Assembly: GCA_947478845.1 (NCBI GenBank)
Contig: CANJXC010000001.1
Coordinates: 62,001-126,000 of the forward strand
DNA length: 64,000 bases
Reading direction: 5' to 3'
Source: Spirochaetales bacterium
Lineage (GTDB): Bacteria; Spirochaetota; Spirochaetia; JABEVK01
The position numbers and the translations under genes were made by a program. Positions 17,704-24,555 of this stretch are shown here, one piece after another. Position 1 is the stretch's first letter. Every line of letters starts with the position of its first letter. The notes beneath the pieces were generated by a model, which saw only the letters and a list, made by a program, of their open reading frames with translations, did not search any database and was not told where the DNA came from.

Positions 17704-18063
17704 ATGGACATTATGAAGGCTGTGGAAGCTTCGCAGCTGAGGGAATTGGCTCCCTTTTCTATAGGGGACCTCATCAAGGTTAACTTTAAGATTGTGGAAG
17801 GCAAGACAGAGCGTATTCAAGTTTACGAGGGAACCGTTATTTCGATGAACCATGGCGGGGTTCGCAAAACCTTCACCGTGAGAAAAATCTCCTTTGGTGT
17901 GGGTGTCGAGAGAGTCTTTCCCTTCCATTCCCCTCGAATCGAATCGGTGGAACTCGTGCGCCCCGGTCGCGTGAGGCGCTCAAAGCTTTATTATCTGCGA
18001 GACCGCGTTGGCAAGTCCGCAAAGGTTAAGGAGCTCATCCGAAAGAAGGCTGTCGCCGGGTAA
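17704..18063 (+). CDS. rplS: 50S ribosomal protein L19
   Basis: Large-subunit protein at the 30S-50S interface. It has 119 residues, with [57 protein letters not shown] and a basic C-terminus [28 protein letters not shown] lies eight bases before the ATG, a strong ribosome binding site. It is the last gene of the ffh-rpsP-rimM-trmD cluster. No clear intrinsic terminator follows; a structured RNA candidate begins about 30 bases downstream. Confidence 0.96.
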   Translation: MDIMKAVEASQLRELAPFSIGDLIKVNFKIVEGKTERIQVYEGTVISMNHGGVRKTFTVRKISFGVGVERVFPFHSPRIESVELVRPGRVRRSKLYYLRDRVGKSAKVKELIRKKAVAG

Positions 18064-18089
18064 AGAACACGGAGAATTGCAATAACATG

Positions 18090-18260
18090 GGCCGGTTCCG
18101 ACGGGGATGTTTACCGAAGGGGCAACGGTACATTCTCTGAGGTTCGCAAAGAAGAACGACTCGGGTGACTTGGCGTAAGTCAGAAGTAGGGGTCAAGTTA
18201 CTACCCTAAGAACCAAGCCCCGGTTGTTCTTTCGCTCAAAAGGGCGCAGGCTCAAAAAGA
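18090..18260 (+). ncRNA. Candidate structured RNA: one hairpin plus a three-way junction
   Basis: The 274-base gap between rplS and the HD-GYP-like gene contains no ORF but has strong pairing potential. Hairpin 1: 18112-18116 (TACCG) pairs with 18126-18130 (CGGTA), extended by 18105-18109 with 18131-18135 after a two-base bulge; its loop is AAGGGGCAA. Junction: 18152-18165 pairs with 18218-18231 (13 of 14 positions, three of them G-U), enclosing two hairpins, GACTT/AAGTC (18167-18171 with 18177-18181) and TAGGG/CCCTA (18187-18191 with 18204-18208). I could not match it to tmRNA, SRP RNA, 6S RNA or a riboswitch class I know. It lies upstream of the promoter for the HD-GYP gene, so a separate small RNA or an rplS 3' UTR element is more likely than a riboswitch for that gene. 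Ends are approximate. Confidence 0.4.
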
Positions 18261-18292
18261 CCCTTAGATTATCGAAAATCACTTTCAGGTGC

Positions 18293-18321
18293 TTGCCCGA
18301 TTCCTAGTAAGGTCCTATCTT
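18293..18321 (+). promoter_or_regulatory. Promoter of HD-GYP-like gene
   Basis: TTGCCC (18293-18298), 17-base spacer, TATCTT (18316-18321). The predicted start near 18328 would leave about ten untranslated bases before ATG 18338 and no Shine-Dalgarno. Confidence 0.5.
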
Positions 18322-18337
18322 CTCCAGCAGAAAAACT

Positions 18338-19312
18338 ATGAATCCGAAGAGTACGGTCGCTGGAAAGTCGCTGTTGACCCCTTGGGAGTTTCCTGACGAC
18401 CTGAATGGATCACTACGTTATGCTGAATTGCACGAAAAGCTGGGAAAGCTCTTCAACGATATACAGACCAAGGCGTTTAGTCTTTTGGAGTTCGACCGCT
18501 ACTCCAGGGAGACTTGCAAGGCGTTCGAGTCTGATCCTTGGGGGTTATTTCGGGTTGCTCTTGATCAAAAAGTCTACCCTTCGATTGCCAGTTTAAGCCT
18601 CAATGTGGCACTTCTGGTTTACCTTTATGCGCGTTCGCAACGTTGGAGTTTTCCCCAGACAGACTTACTGGTGCGAGCGGCCCTGCTTCACGACGTGGGA
18701 ATGCTTTTTCTTCCAAAACCGGGGTTGAGCATGGCTGATAGGCTCACGGAAAAAGAAAAAGCGAGCTTTGAAGCTCACCCCTCGGTTTCCATGGAAACAG
18801 TCAAAGGATTGGGTGAGAGTTTTGAGTCAACTCAGGTGGCGCTACAGCATCACGAACAGTGGAGCGGGGGTGGCTACCCAGGCAGGCTCACTGGTAGTCA
18901 GATCCATCCTTGGGCAGCAATAGTTTCAGTTTGTCTTGGTTTTGTCGGCTATGTGGCCAAGAGCGGCGACACAAATAGCCTGCCTGCCTACGAGGCTGTG
19001 AAAAAATTGATCCAGGACCAGAACGACCGTTTCCACACCTCGGTGGTAAAGGACTTTGTAAAAGCCGTGGGTGTCTACCCACCGGGAAGTATTCTTCTTC
19101 TCAGTGACGGTAGCATTACCCGAGTTGTTGCAGTCAATGAAACTAGTGTTGTTCGTCCGAGCGTGCGAATCCTGATCGATCACTTTGGTATCCTTTTCCC
19201 GAAAGATACCGGAAGGCTTCTTGATCTCAATGACACTCCTGAGCTTTTCATTGCCCGAGCTGTCGATTTGGAGGAATTGATTCCTGATGGGATCGTCAAA
19301 AGCAAAAGGTGA
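18338..19312 (+). CDS. HD-GYP-like domain protein with degenerate catalytic site
   Basis: A 324-residue cytoplasmic protein with an HD-GYP fold at about residues 85-240. Recognisable motifs are AALLHDVGMLFLP, AHPSVSMETVKG and QHHEQWSGGGYPGRL, which includes the GYP. In active cyclic-di-GMP phosphodiesterases the first His precedes the helix, the HD motif reads HDxGK, and an ADxFDA segment follows. Here the first position is serine (SLSLNVALL), the HDxGK lysine is methionine and the ADxFDA region is VSVCLGFVGYV without acidic residues. Catalysis is therefore doubtful and a sensory or regulatory role is possible. Residues 255-324 form a small unrecognised C-terminal domain. The stop lies inside yraN (26-base overlap). 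Confidence 0.8.
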   Translation: MNPKSTVAGKSLLTPWEFPDDLNGSLRYAELHEKLGKLFNDIQTKAFSLLEFDRYSRETCKAFESDPWGLFRVALDQKVYPSIASLSLNVALLVYLYARSQRWSFPQTDLLVRAALLHDVGMLFLPKPGLSMADRLTEKEKASFEAHPSVSMETVKGLGESFESTQVALQHHEQWSGGGYPGRLTGSQIHPWAAIVSVCLGFVGYVAKSGDTNSLPAYEAVKKLIQDQNDRFHTSVVKDFVKAVGVYPPGSILLLSDGSITRVVAVNETSVVRPSVRILIDHFGILFPKDTGRLLDLNDTPELFIARAVDLEELIPDGIVKSKR

Positions 19313-19652
19313 CACAGGTGAGGACCTAGCTTCCCATTGGTTCTCTGAGCACCACTATCATATCATCAAAAGAAACCTCAGGAGTCCGACCGGAGAGGTC
19401 GATATAATAGTGTACAGGGATGCATGCGTTGCCTTTGTTGAGGTGAAGTCATGGCAAGGCCTGAATAAATTGTCCTTAGCGGACTCCATTCATTCGAGGA
19501 AGAGGAGGAATATCATTACCACAGCGCGCTTTTTCCTTCAGAAATACCCCGAGTGGAAACAGTTTCGTTCTCGGTTTGACGTGGTCTTCGTGGGCTCAGA
19601 GGGCCAATTGGACCACTTCCCTGGAGCGTTTTCAGAGAGTGGTTTCCAATGA
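19287..19652 (+). CDS. yraN: UPF0102/YraN family endonuclease-like protein
   Basis: A 121-residue protein with the restriction-endonuclease-like core of YraN: AKGDTGEDLASHWF at the N-terminus, then GEVDIIVYRDACVAFVEVKSW, which supplies the E-D-ExK acidic set. YraN homologues often lie near rplS and rnhB. Their exact function is unresolved, although involvement in recombination or DNA uptake has been suggested. The start overlaps the HD-GYP gene by 26 bases, and its TGA overlaps the ATG of the next small ORF (ATGA). Confidence 0.88.
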   Translation: MGSSKAKGDTGEDLASHWFSEHHYHIIKRNLRSPTGEVDIIVYRDACVAFVEVKSWQGLNKLSLADSIHSRKRRNIITTARFFLQKYPEWKQFRSRFDVVFVGSEGQLDHFPGAFSESGFQ

Positions 19653-19804
19653 GCATTGATCCAAAGCCCGACAGCGAGCGCATAGTAGAGCTGCGGCGCA
19701 AAATAAGAGAGGAAGAATACCTCTCACGCGCCATTCAGGAGATTGCCCTGTTATTGACAGAGAGCATCAATCGGAGTCATTTTCTTCTTCATGAAAGAAA
19801 ATAG
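19649..19804 (+). CDS. Small unknown ORF (51 aa)
   Basis: A short frame whose ATG overlaps the yraN stop (ATGA at 19649-19652) and whose end overlaps the next gene by 14 bases. The predicted peptide is helical and charged, with RIVELRRKIREEEYLSRAIQ as its core. No family is recognised. It is supported only by the tight coupling typical of this genome and by filling the otherwise empty stretch between yraN and the following gene. Confidence 0.55.
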   Translation: MSIDPKPDSERIVELRRKIREEEYLSRAIQEIALLLTESINRSHFLLHERK

Positions 19805-20162
19805 CGGTGAGCGTCGTGGCTCCCGAGGAAGACGTCGTTTCCGCCATGATCATGAAGCTTCTCGAGTGGTCGTTCCCCCAAAGGACTGTTCGGTTTGCGG
19901 GGTTTTAATCTCCGAAATGGTTAGTGCGGTGGCTTGGGGAGCCGACAGGCTTCCAGCGCATTTTGATTGCGTATTGCAGGAACTCTCCAAGCGAGAAACA
20001 TTGCTTGCCGAAGAGAAAATAGCGTACTTGGGCTCTGGACTATTCGGGGTGATTGTTGAAAAAGAAAACAGCCGCTTTGAAATCCATAGAAAAATCATGG
20101 TAGACGACCCCCAGACCGCTCCTGAATGGCGAAAAGAGATCAGGACGCTCTTCAAGCGGTAG
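19791..20162 (+). CDS. Unknown small protein with a possible zinc site
   Basis: A 123-residue soluble protein. The N-terminus is highly basic (ERRGSRGRRRFRHDHEASR). CSVC at about residues 33-36 and HFDC at about 57-60 could form a single zinc-binding site. The C-terminal half (LGSGLFGVIVEKENSRFEIHRKIMV) looks like beta strands. The basic tail and Cys/His set suggest nucleic-acid binding, but this is inference. It is the last gene of the run that began at smc; the convergent HEAT gene follows after 48 bases. Confidence 0.7.
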   Translation: MKENSGERRGSRGRRRFRHDHEASRVVVPPKDCSVCGVLISEMVSAVAWGADRLPAHFDCVLQELSKRETLLAEEKIAYLGSGLFGVIVEKENSRFEIHRKIMVDDPQTAPEWRKEIRTLFKR

Positions 20163-20210
20163 ATTATTGGTCCATGGCCCGTGGGTCTTCCTTTTCAGGA
20201 GCTCCCTCTC

Positions 20211-20912
20211 CTAGTATTTCGCAAAACCAGAAAGTACGGCTTCCGCCTTCTTGCGCACCGGTGTGATGTAGTTTCCGTTTTGTATTCTGATTAGTGCTGC
20301 GAAAACTTCCGGACTAACTTTGCCACTATTCTTCCTGCCCAGCATCTCAAGGCAGGACACCGCCGCAAAGGCAAAATTGCTGTCTGGCCGGATGGCATCC
20401 TGAGCCTTAATCAGGCTTGTGATGACGCTCTCGATGCGTGCACCTTGATCACCGCTTTCAACAAGGCCTAGTGAGTAGACTGCCTCTGAAACCACCATGG
20501 GCTCCGGATCGTTGAGAGCCATTTCCAAGAGTATCTCTCTTGCCTTGTCTCCACCGATTTGACCCAGCAATTCAGCCGAAAGCCTTCGGACATCCGGATA
20601 GTCATTAACAAGACGACCTCTTGTACGGACTTCGATGGTGGTCCCCTCACCACCGAGCTGTTCGAGCAGCGCAACGACATCGATGCTCTTGTCTGTCGCC
20701 TTACCGGTTTCCACCATTTTGGCAATGTAGTCGAGTGCTTTGACTTTCTCCGTTCGTCCGGGTTCGTTGGCTAAACTTCGAACAACTTGAACTTCAACGG
20801 TACTTTGCAGATACACGTCCTCGACGGTTTTCTGAGTGGTTTTCGGCGATAGCGTTTGCGAGCACAACAACGTTGGAACAACAAGCAAAAACAAGGTCAG
20901 TTTTTTTCTCAT
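20211..20912 (-). CDS. Exported HEAT-repeat protein
   Basis: A 233-residue protein with a cleavable signal peptide (MRKKLTLFLLVVPTLLCSQ) and HEAT/PBS-lyase-like helical repeats, for example DVRRLSAELLGQIGGDKAREILLEMALNDPEPMVVSEAVYSLG. The frame extends to 20951, but ATG 20912 gives the signal peptide and has AAGGAGA five bases upstream. It is probably periplasmic and a scaffold for protein interactions. It lies 17 bases downstream of a lipoprotein gene in the same direction. A second exported HEAT protein of similar style lies at 59826-61154. Confidence 0.8.
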   Translation of the reverse strand: MRKKLTLFLLVVPTLLCSQTLSPKTTQKTVEDVYLQSTVEVQVVRSLANEPGRTEKVKALDYIAKMVETGKATDKSIDVVALLEQLGGEGTTIEVRTRGRLVNDYPDVRRLSAELLGQIGGDKAREILLEMALNDPEPMVVSEAVYSLGLVESGDQGARIESVITSLIKAQDAIRPDSNFAFAAVSCLEMLGRKNSGKVSPEVFAALIRIQNGNYITPVRKKAEAVLSGFAKY

Positions 20913-20929
20913 CGGTTCTCCTTGAACTT

Positions 20930-21508
20930 TCACCAATCCGATACCTTCCACTGTTCGCCAGATAACTTCAACTGATAAAGGAGAAGTTTTTGACCCTTGA
21001 GCAAGGCAAAGGCTTCAACTCTATTCTCATCGACAAAAGCTATGCTATCGACTAATACATGAGAGCGACTTGGATTGACAACAAACTTAAAGTAATCAGC
21101 AAGATTCTTGAGCTTAACTCCATTCTCCCTGAGCTTGGTGCTGCCGTTGAGAACTTCCTGCAAAACAACCGGATCATCAAACTTCCGGGTATATTCCGGA
21201 TCAAGCTGCTCTTTCCAGTCTTCGAACCTGCCTTGGCTAATGATGGTATTTAGCCTTTCAACAAGGTCACGGATTTCGGCTAGAGTCGTGGAAGACCGTT
21301 CGGGGGAGACCTGCAAACTCTCAGAGGTGGAGTTCACGTCAGTTGGACCAATCTCAGGAAGTTCAGAAAGAGCCGTTTCGGTGACGGGAGAAAAAGTCTC
21401 AACCATATATGGATTTGCCTCAGCAGATCGACTTGCGCTAGGCATAGTGGCACAGGAAACCAGAATCAACGTCAACCCGACCGAAGTTGTGACGTACCAC
21501 GGTTTCAT
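20930..21508 (-). CDS. Unknown lipoprotein
   Basis: A 192-residue predicted lipoprotein with lipobox LVSC (Cys about residue 19) after a hydrophobic signal. Residues 25-75 are a low-complexity Ser/Thr/Glu linker. The remainder (LVERLNTIISQGRFEDWKEQLDPEYTRKF to GEQWKVSDW) looks like an NTF2-type or cystatin-type alpha-plus-beta fold, in which the closing strand often reads like WKVSDW. No specific family is recognised. It is transcribed divergently from coaD, and its own promoter predicts a leaderless mRNA. Confidence 0.75.
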   Translation of the reverse strand: MKPWYVTTSVGLTLILVSCATMPSASRSAEANPYMVETFSPVTETALSELPEIGPTDVNSTSESLQVSPERSSTTLAEIRDLVERLNTIISQGRFEDWKEQLDPEYTRKFDDPVVLQEVLNGSTKLRENGVKLKNLADYFKFVVNPSRSHVLVDSIAFVDENRVEAFALLKGQKLLLYQLKLSGEQWKVSDW

Positions 21509-21514
21509 AGCGCT

Positions 21515-21543
21515 ATCCTATTGAGTCCAATGGTCTTTGTCAA
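21515..21543 (-). promoter_or_regulatory. Promoter of lipoprotein gene, predicted leaderless
   Basis: On the minus strand, TTGACA (21538-21543), 17-base spacer, TAGGAT (21515-21520). Only six bases separate the -10 from the ATG at 21508, and no Shine-Dalgarno fits. Confidence 0.6.
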
Positions 21544-21551
21544 AATGTTTC

Positions 21552-21580
21552 TTGACGTGAGCGACACCGAAAGCTATGGT
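21552..21580 (+). promoter_or_regulatory. Promoter of coaD, predicted leaderless
   Basis: TTGACG (21552-21557), 17-base spacer, TATGGT (21575-21580). The -10 ends seven bases before ATG 21588. An earlier ATG at 21576 lies inside the -10 box and could not be transcribed from this promoter. It is back to back with the lipoprotein promoter at 21515-21543. Confidence 0.55.
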
Positions 21581-21587
21581 GGTAGCC

Positions 21588-22076
21588 ATGCAAGCGGTCT
21601 TCCCGGGAACTTTCGATCCACCTACCAATGGCCATTTGAATCTGATTGAGCGCGCTAGCAAACTTCTCGACCGAGTCATGGTGGTTGTGTCGGACAACTC
21701 ACAAAAAAACTGCCTGTTCAATCCAAGCGAAAGAAAAATTTTTATGGTCGAGATGACCAAACACCTTGCAAATGTGGAAGTCCATGTTTGGAGCAAATTA
21801 ATTGTAGACTTTGCTAGGCAGCATGACATCCGGATGATCATCCGCGGTGTAAGGGCCTTTACTGATTTCGGTTATGAGTTTGAGTTGAGTATGATTAACA
21901 AGGGTATCAATCCACATATCGAGACCTTTCTCATGCCGACAGATCCAAGATATTTTGTTCTTCGATCTTCAGCCATCAAAGACCTGGTGCGCCTTGATTG
22001 CGACGTTTCGAGTATGGTACCTCCGGTAGTCGAGAAGGCCCTGAAGCTCAAGCATTCGCGGGGCGAACTCGGCTAA
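21588..22076 (+). CDS. coaD: Phosphopantetheine adenylyltransferase
   Basis: Transfers AMP from ATP to 4'-phosphopantetheine, the fourth step of coenzyme A synthesis. It has 162 residues. Motifs are AVFPGTFDPPTNGHLNLIERA (nucleotide-binding T/HxGH), RGVRAFTDFGYEFELSMIN and the ISSTxIK-like LRSSAIKDLVRL. The start at 21588 gives MQAVFPGTFDP, the usual N-terminus; an in-frame ATG at 21576 is possible. It precedes rpmF and acpP, so coenzyme A supply and its main consumer, acyl carrier protein, lie together. Confidence 0.94.
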   Translation: MQAVFPGTFDPPTNGHLNLIERASKLLDRVMVVVSDNSQKNCLFNPSERKIFMVEMTKHLANVEVHVWSKLIVDFARQHDIRMIIRGVRAFTDFGYEFELSMINKGINPHIETFLMPTDPRYFVLRSSAIKDLVRLDCDVSSMVPPVVEKALKLKHSRGELG

Positions 22077-22085
22077 AGGCTCAAC

Positions 22086-22114
22086 TTGACACCACTGGGT
22101 AATTGGGCTAAGGT
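22086..22114 (+). promoter_or_regulatory. Promoter of rpmF-acpP-rnc
   Basis: TTGACA (22086-22091), 17-base spacer, TAAGGT (22109-22114). The leader to ATG 22145 would be about 24 bases and carries the Shine-Dalgarno GAGGGAAGGA. Confidence 0.55.
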
Positions 22115-22144
22115 GATCAACCAAATTTTACAGAGGGAAGGATT

Positions 22145-22333
22145 ATGGCAGTACCCAAGTTTAACACTTCCAAGGCACGCAGCCGAAGGCGTCGAGCGGC
22201 CAACATGAAGATGACCGTTCCCAACCTTGTCGCCTGTGGAAACTGCGGTAACAAGGTCCTGTTGCACCGCGTTTGTCCGAAGTGTGGCTTCTACAGAGGG
22301 AAGCAAGTTTTTGAACCGGAATCGATGGCTTAA
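22145..22333 (+). CDS. rpmF: 50S ribosomal protein L32
   Basis: Large-subunit protein of 62 residues: MAVPKFNTSKARSRRRRAAN at the start, then a four-cysteine zinc ribbon, CGNCGNK and CPKCGFYRG. Having all four zinc ligands makes it the zinc-dependent (C+) form. A strong GAGGGAAGGA ribosome binding site precedes it. The order rpmF-acp-rnc matches the fatty-acid cluster of other bacteria with the fab genes absent. Confidence 0.96.
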   Translation: MAVPKFNTSKARSRRRRAANMKMTVPNLVACGNCGNKVLLHRVCPKCGFYRGKQVFEPESMA

Positions 22334-22347
22334 GAAAGGAGTGAACG

Positions 22348-22584
22348 ATGGACGAGCTGTTCGAGAAGCTAAAGAAGATCATTGTAGAGAAACTTGAAGT
22401 AGCCGACACCAAAGTGACCCTTGAAAGTAAGATAAGGGAAGATTTGGGGGCTGACAGCCTGGATACCTACGAACTCCTGTACGCCATCGAAGAAGACCTT
22501 GGGATTACCATTCCCGAGGACAAGGCCACTGAGTTCGAGAAAGTGGGTGATGTTCTGAACTACCTGCGTACCCAGCAGAAGTAG
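22348..22584 (+). CDS. acpP: Acyl carrier protein
   Basis: Carrier of growing acyl chains in fatty-acid synthesis; 78 acidic residues. The phosphopantetheine attachment serine is in GADSLDTYELLYAIEEDLGI at about residue 37. AAAGGAGTG precedes the ATG. It lies between rpmF and rnc, and coaD immediately upstream makes the precursor of its prosthetic group. Confidence 0.96.
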   Translation: MDELFEKLKKIIVEKLEVADTKVTLESKIREDLGADSLDTYELLYAIEEDLGITIPEDKATEFEKVGDVLNYLRTQQK

Positions 22585-22595
22585 ATTTATTTTCC

Positions 22596-23327
22596 ATGAC
22601 ACCGGAACGCTTGCACTTTTTGAAGTCGTTCGAGCAACGCTCTGGTGCCCGTTTCCGAGATGTCTCCCTCCTAAATCTTGCCCTGACGCACCGTTCTTTT
22701 GCCAATGAGGCGCAAAGTTCTAGAGCCAACAATGAGCGTCTGGAGTTTTTGGGCGATTCTATTCTGGGCATGGTTGTCAGTGCTTATCTATACACCAATT
22801 TTTCTGAGCGTCCGGAAGGGGACTTGGCCAAGATCAAATCATTTGTGGTCTCTGAGGAGATCCTATCGGTGATTGCAAGGGATTTGGGAATTGATGAGGT
22901 CCTTCAGATTGGGAAAGGTGAAGAACATTCCGGGGGTCGATCGAAAAAAGCAATTCTTGCAGATGCCCTCGAGGCTGTTTTTGGTGCGTATTATCTTGAC
23001 GCTGGTTACGCTGAGGTCGAAAGATTGGTCCTAAGCCTTTTGGTGGCTCAGGTCTCTCTTGTCGTGGAAGATAAACACCGAAAAGACTATAAAACTCTTC
23101 TTCAGGAGCTTGTTCAGAAGGAGTTTAAGGTATACCCACGCTATTTGGTGGCCGATCGTACCGGTCCGGATCACGACAGGACATTCACTGTGGAAGTCTG
23201 GATTGAAGGTCAATGCCAGGGAAGTGGCACCGGAAAAAACAAAAAAGAAGCGGAGCAGGTTGCGGCCGGCAAAGCGTTTCTGGCACTTAGTGATAAATCA
23301 ATTTCAAAAGCGACGCTTTCTCATTAA
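22596..23327 (+). CDS. rnc: Ribonuclease III
   Basis: Double-strand-specific endoribonuclease for rRNA and mRNA processing; 243 residues. The signature ERLEFLGDSILGMVVSAYLY, with catalytic acidic residues, lies at about 47-66, and the second acidic cluster is in ADALEAVFGAYYLDAGY. A double-stranded RNA-binding domain fills about 160-235 (DYKTLLQELVQKEF to KKEAEQVAAGKAFLAL). No good Shine-Dalgarno precedes the ATG, which lies eleven bases after the acpP stop. The 3' end overlaps the convergent CCA polymerase gene by 41 bases, so the mRNAs are complementary there and could be mutual substrates for this enzyme. Confidence 0.95.
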   Translation: MTPERLHFLKSFEQRSGARFRDVSLLNLALTHRSFANEAQSSRANNERLEFLGDSILGMVVSAYLYTNFSERPEGDLAKIKSFVVSEEILSVIARDLGIDEVLQIGKGEEHSGGRSKKAILADALEAVFGAYYLDAGYAEVERLVLSLLVAQVSLVVEDKHRKDYKTLLQELVQKEFKVYPRYLVADRTGPDHDRTFTVEVWIEGQCQGSGTGKNKKEAEQVAAGKAFLALSDKSISKATLSH

Positions 23328-24504
23328 GGAGAGGTTCTTCCCAGACGAGTTCCAGCAATCGACGTAGCAAGGTTCCCAGCAGCGGCCCTGCAAGAACGCC
23401 AGCAGCCCTGAGTTCCTCGCCTGTCACTGCCAGTTCCGATAAGAATACTGGCTCGGCTGACGTAGCTGCCCGACGTAATTCTGTCAGTGAGATAGCTTGC
23501 TTTTTTAGCAATCCGTCTTCCCGCAATGCCTCTAGTACTTTCAGAGCTTCTGAAAAATACTGACGATTCTCCCATGCGAACAAGATGAGCTTTGCTTTTC
23601 GGCGGTCATTGGAGTCGGCTTGGAGGTGCGGCAACGCCCGCAGCGGCATCAGCACTCGTTTCAGTTGATTATTCGATAGTTTGAGCAACTTAAGGGGAAC
23701 TGAAAACTTCTGATAGCTATCCACCCCTCCATGCGCAAGCCAGAAGCTCACTCGTTGATGTGGGTCAAGCCTTTCCCATGAAGTGAAAGCAGAGGCAGAC
23801 AAATCTGGCACAATTTCACTGGTGAGGATCAATTTAAGAATGCCACAGCGCTGAAGGTCAGACCAAACTTCTTTTGAGGCTCGGGCGCCAATTGTTTTGA
23901 GAAACTCGTCCCGAATACGCTCCCTTGAAACAGAAGCTAAGTTTGGGCTTAATTGTTCTGCCGCCTTTCGAGTTTTCTCCTCCACCAAGAAACCGTATTG
24001 TGCTGCGAAGCGGAATAGACGCAGAATGCGCAGAGCATCTTCAGAGAATCTCTGAAAAGGATCTCCAATGGCTCGTATAAGCCCGGCTTTCAGGTCCTTT
24101 TTGCCACCATACAAGTCGACGACCACACCAGAGCTCAGGTCTAGGGCCATTCCGTTGATGGTGAAATCCCTTCGACCCAAATCCGCAGCGAGATCACGGG
24201 TGTAGTTGACTTCACCCGGGTGCCTGTGATCCTTGTAGGCTCCGTCAATCCGGAAGGTAGTGACTTCATACGATTCCTGTTCGAATAGTACAGTTACGGT
24301 CCCGTGCTTGATTCCGGTGGGTACGACCCGACGGAAAAGCTTCGAAACCTCTTCGGGAGTAGCATCGGTGGCGAAATCAAAATCTTTGGCTGGCAACCCT
24401 AAAAGTAGGTTCCTTACGGCACCTCCAACGAGATAGACAACGTACCCCTGAAGATGAAAGACCTGAGAAAAGCCATTGAGCCGTTTAAGCACACCCTCGA
24501 ACAT
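23287..24504 (-). CDS. CCA-adding enzyme / poly(A) polymerase family nucleotidyltransferase
   Basis: A class II tRNA nucleotidyltransferase-family protein of 405 residues. The catalytic head is LVGGAVRNLLLGLPAKDFDFATDA with the D-x-D pair; RRDFTINGMALDL and RFSEDALRILRLFRFAAQYGF are the conserved neck motifs. The C-terminal half is helical and less conserved. Both tRNA genes in this window lack an encoded CCA, so the cell needs a CCA-adding enzyme, and this is the only candidate here. Sequence alone does not exclude a poly(A) polymerase. ATG 24504 is preferred to the upstream extension because a promoter ends six bases before it and the N-terminus MFEGVLKRLNGF suits the family. Confidence 0.88.
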   Translation of the reverse strand: MFEGVLKRLNGFSQVFHLQGYVVYLVGGAVRNLLLGLPAKDFDFATDATPEEVSKLFRRVVPTGIKHGTVTVLFEQESYEVTTFRIDGAYKDHRHPGEVNYTRDLAADLGRRDFTINGMALDLSSGVVVDLYGGKKDLKAGLIRAIGDPFQRFSEDALRILRLFRFAAQYGFLVEEKTRKAAEQLSPNLASVSRERIRDEFLKTIGARASKEVWSDLQRCGILKLILTSEIVPDLSASAFTSWERLDPHQRVSFWLAHGGVDSYQKFSVPLKLLKLSNNQLKRVLMPLRALPHLQADSNDRRKAKLILFAWENRQYFSEALKVLEALREDGLLKKQAISLTELRRAATSAEPVFLSELAVTGEELRAAGVLAGPLLGTLLRRLLELVWEEPLLNEKASLLKLIYH

Positions 24505-24510
24505 GACGGA

Positions 24511-24540
24511 AGGGTAGGATTGGACAAACAGAAAAGTCAA
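24511..24540 (-). promoter_or_regulatory. Promoter of CCA polymerase gene, predicted leaderless
   Basis: On the minus strand, TTGACT (24535-24540), 18-base spacer, TACCCT (24511-24516), six bases before the ATG at 24504. Its -35 lies between the -35 and -10 of the opposite-strand promoter at 24520-24549. Confidence 0.55.
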
Positions 24541-24549
24541 GTTTATGTT
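24520..24549 (+). promoter_or_regulatory. Promoter of thiamine pyrophosphokinase gene, predicted leaderless
   Basis: TTGGAC (24520-24525), 18-base spacer, TATGTT (24544-24549), six bases before ATG 24556. It interleaves with the divergent CCA polymerase promoter, so RNA polymerase could not occupy both at once. Confidence 0.5.
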
Positions 24550-24555
24550 GTAACG

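Noticed and set aside
18064-18337. tmRNA, SRP RNA or 6S RNA between rplS and the HD-GYP gene
   Set aside because: No tRNA-like ends or tag reading frame, no GGTCCGGAAGGAAGC-type SRP loop, and no single long bulged hairpin as in 6S RNA.
18090-18337. Cyclic-di-GMP riboswitch controlling the HD-GYP gene
   Set aside because: The class I core with its conserved GNRA loop and CACGCACAGGGCAAACC-like segment is absent, and the candidate RNA lies upstream of the gene's promoter.
21576-21587. Earlier ATG for coaD
   Set aside because: It lies within the -10 hexamer and would add four residues before the conserved N-terminus.
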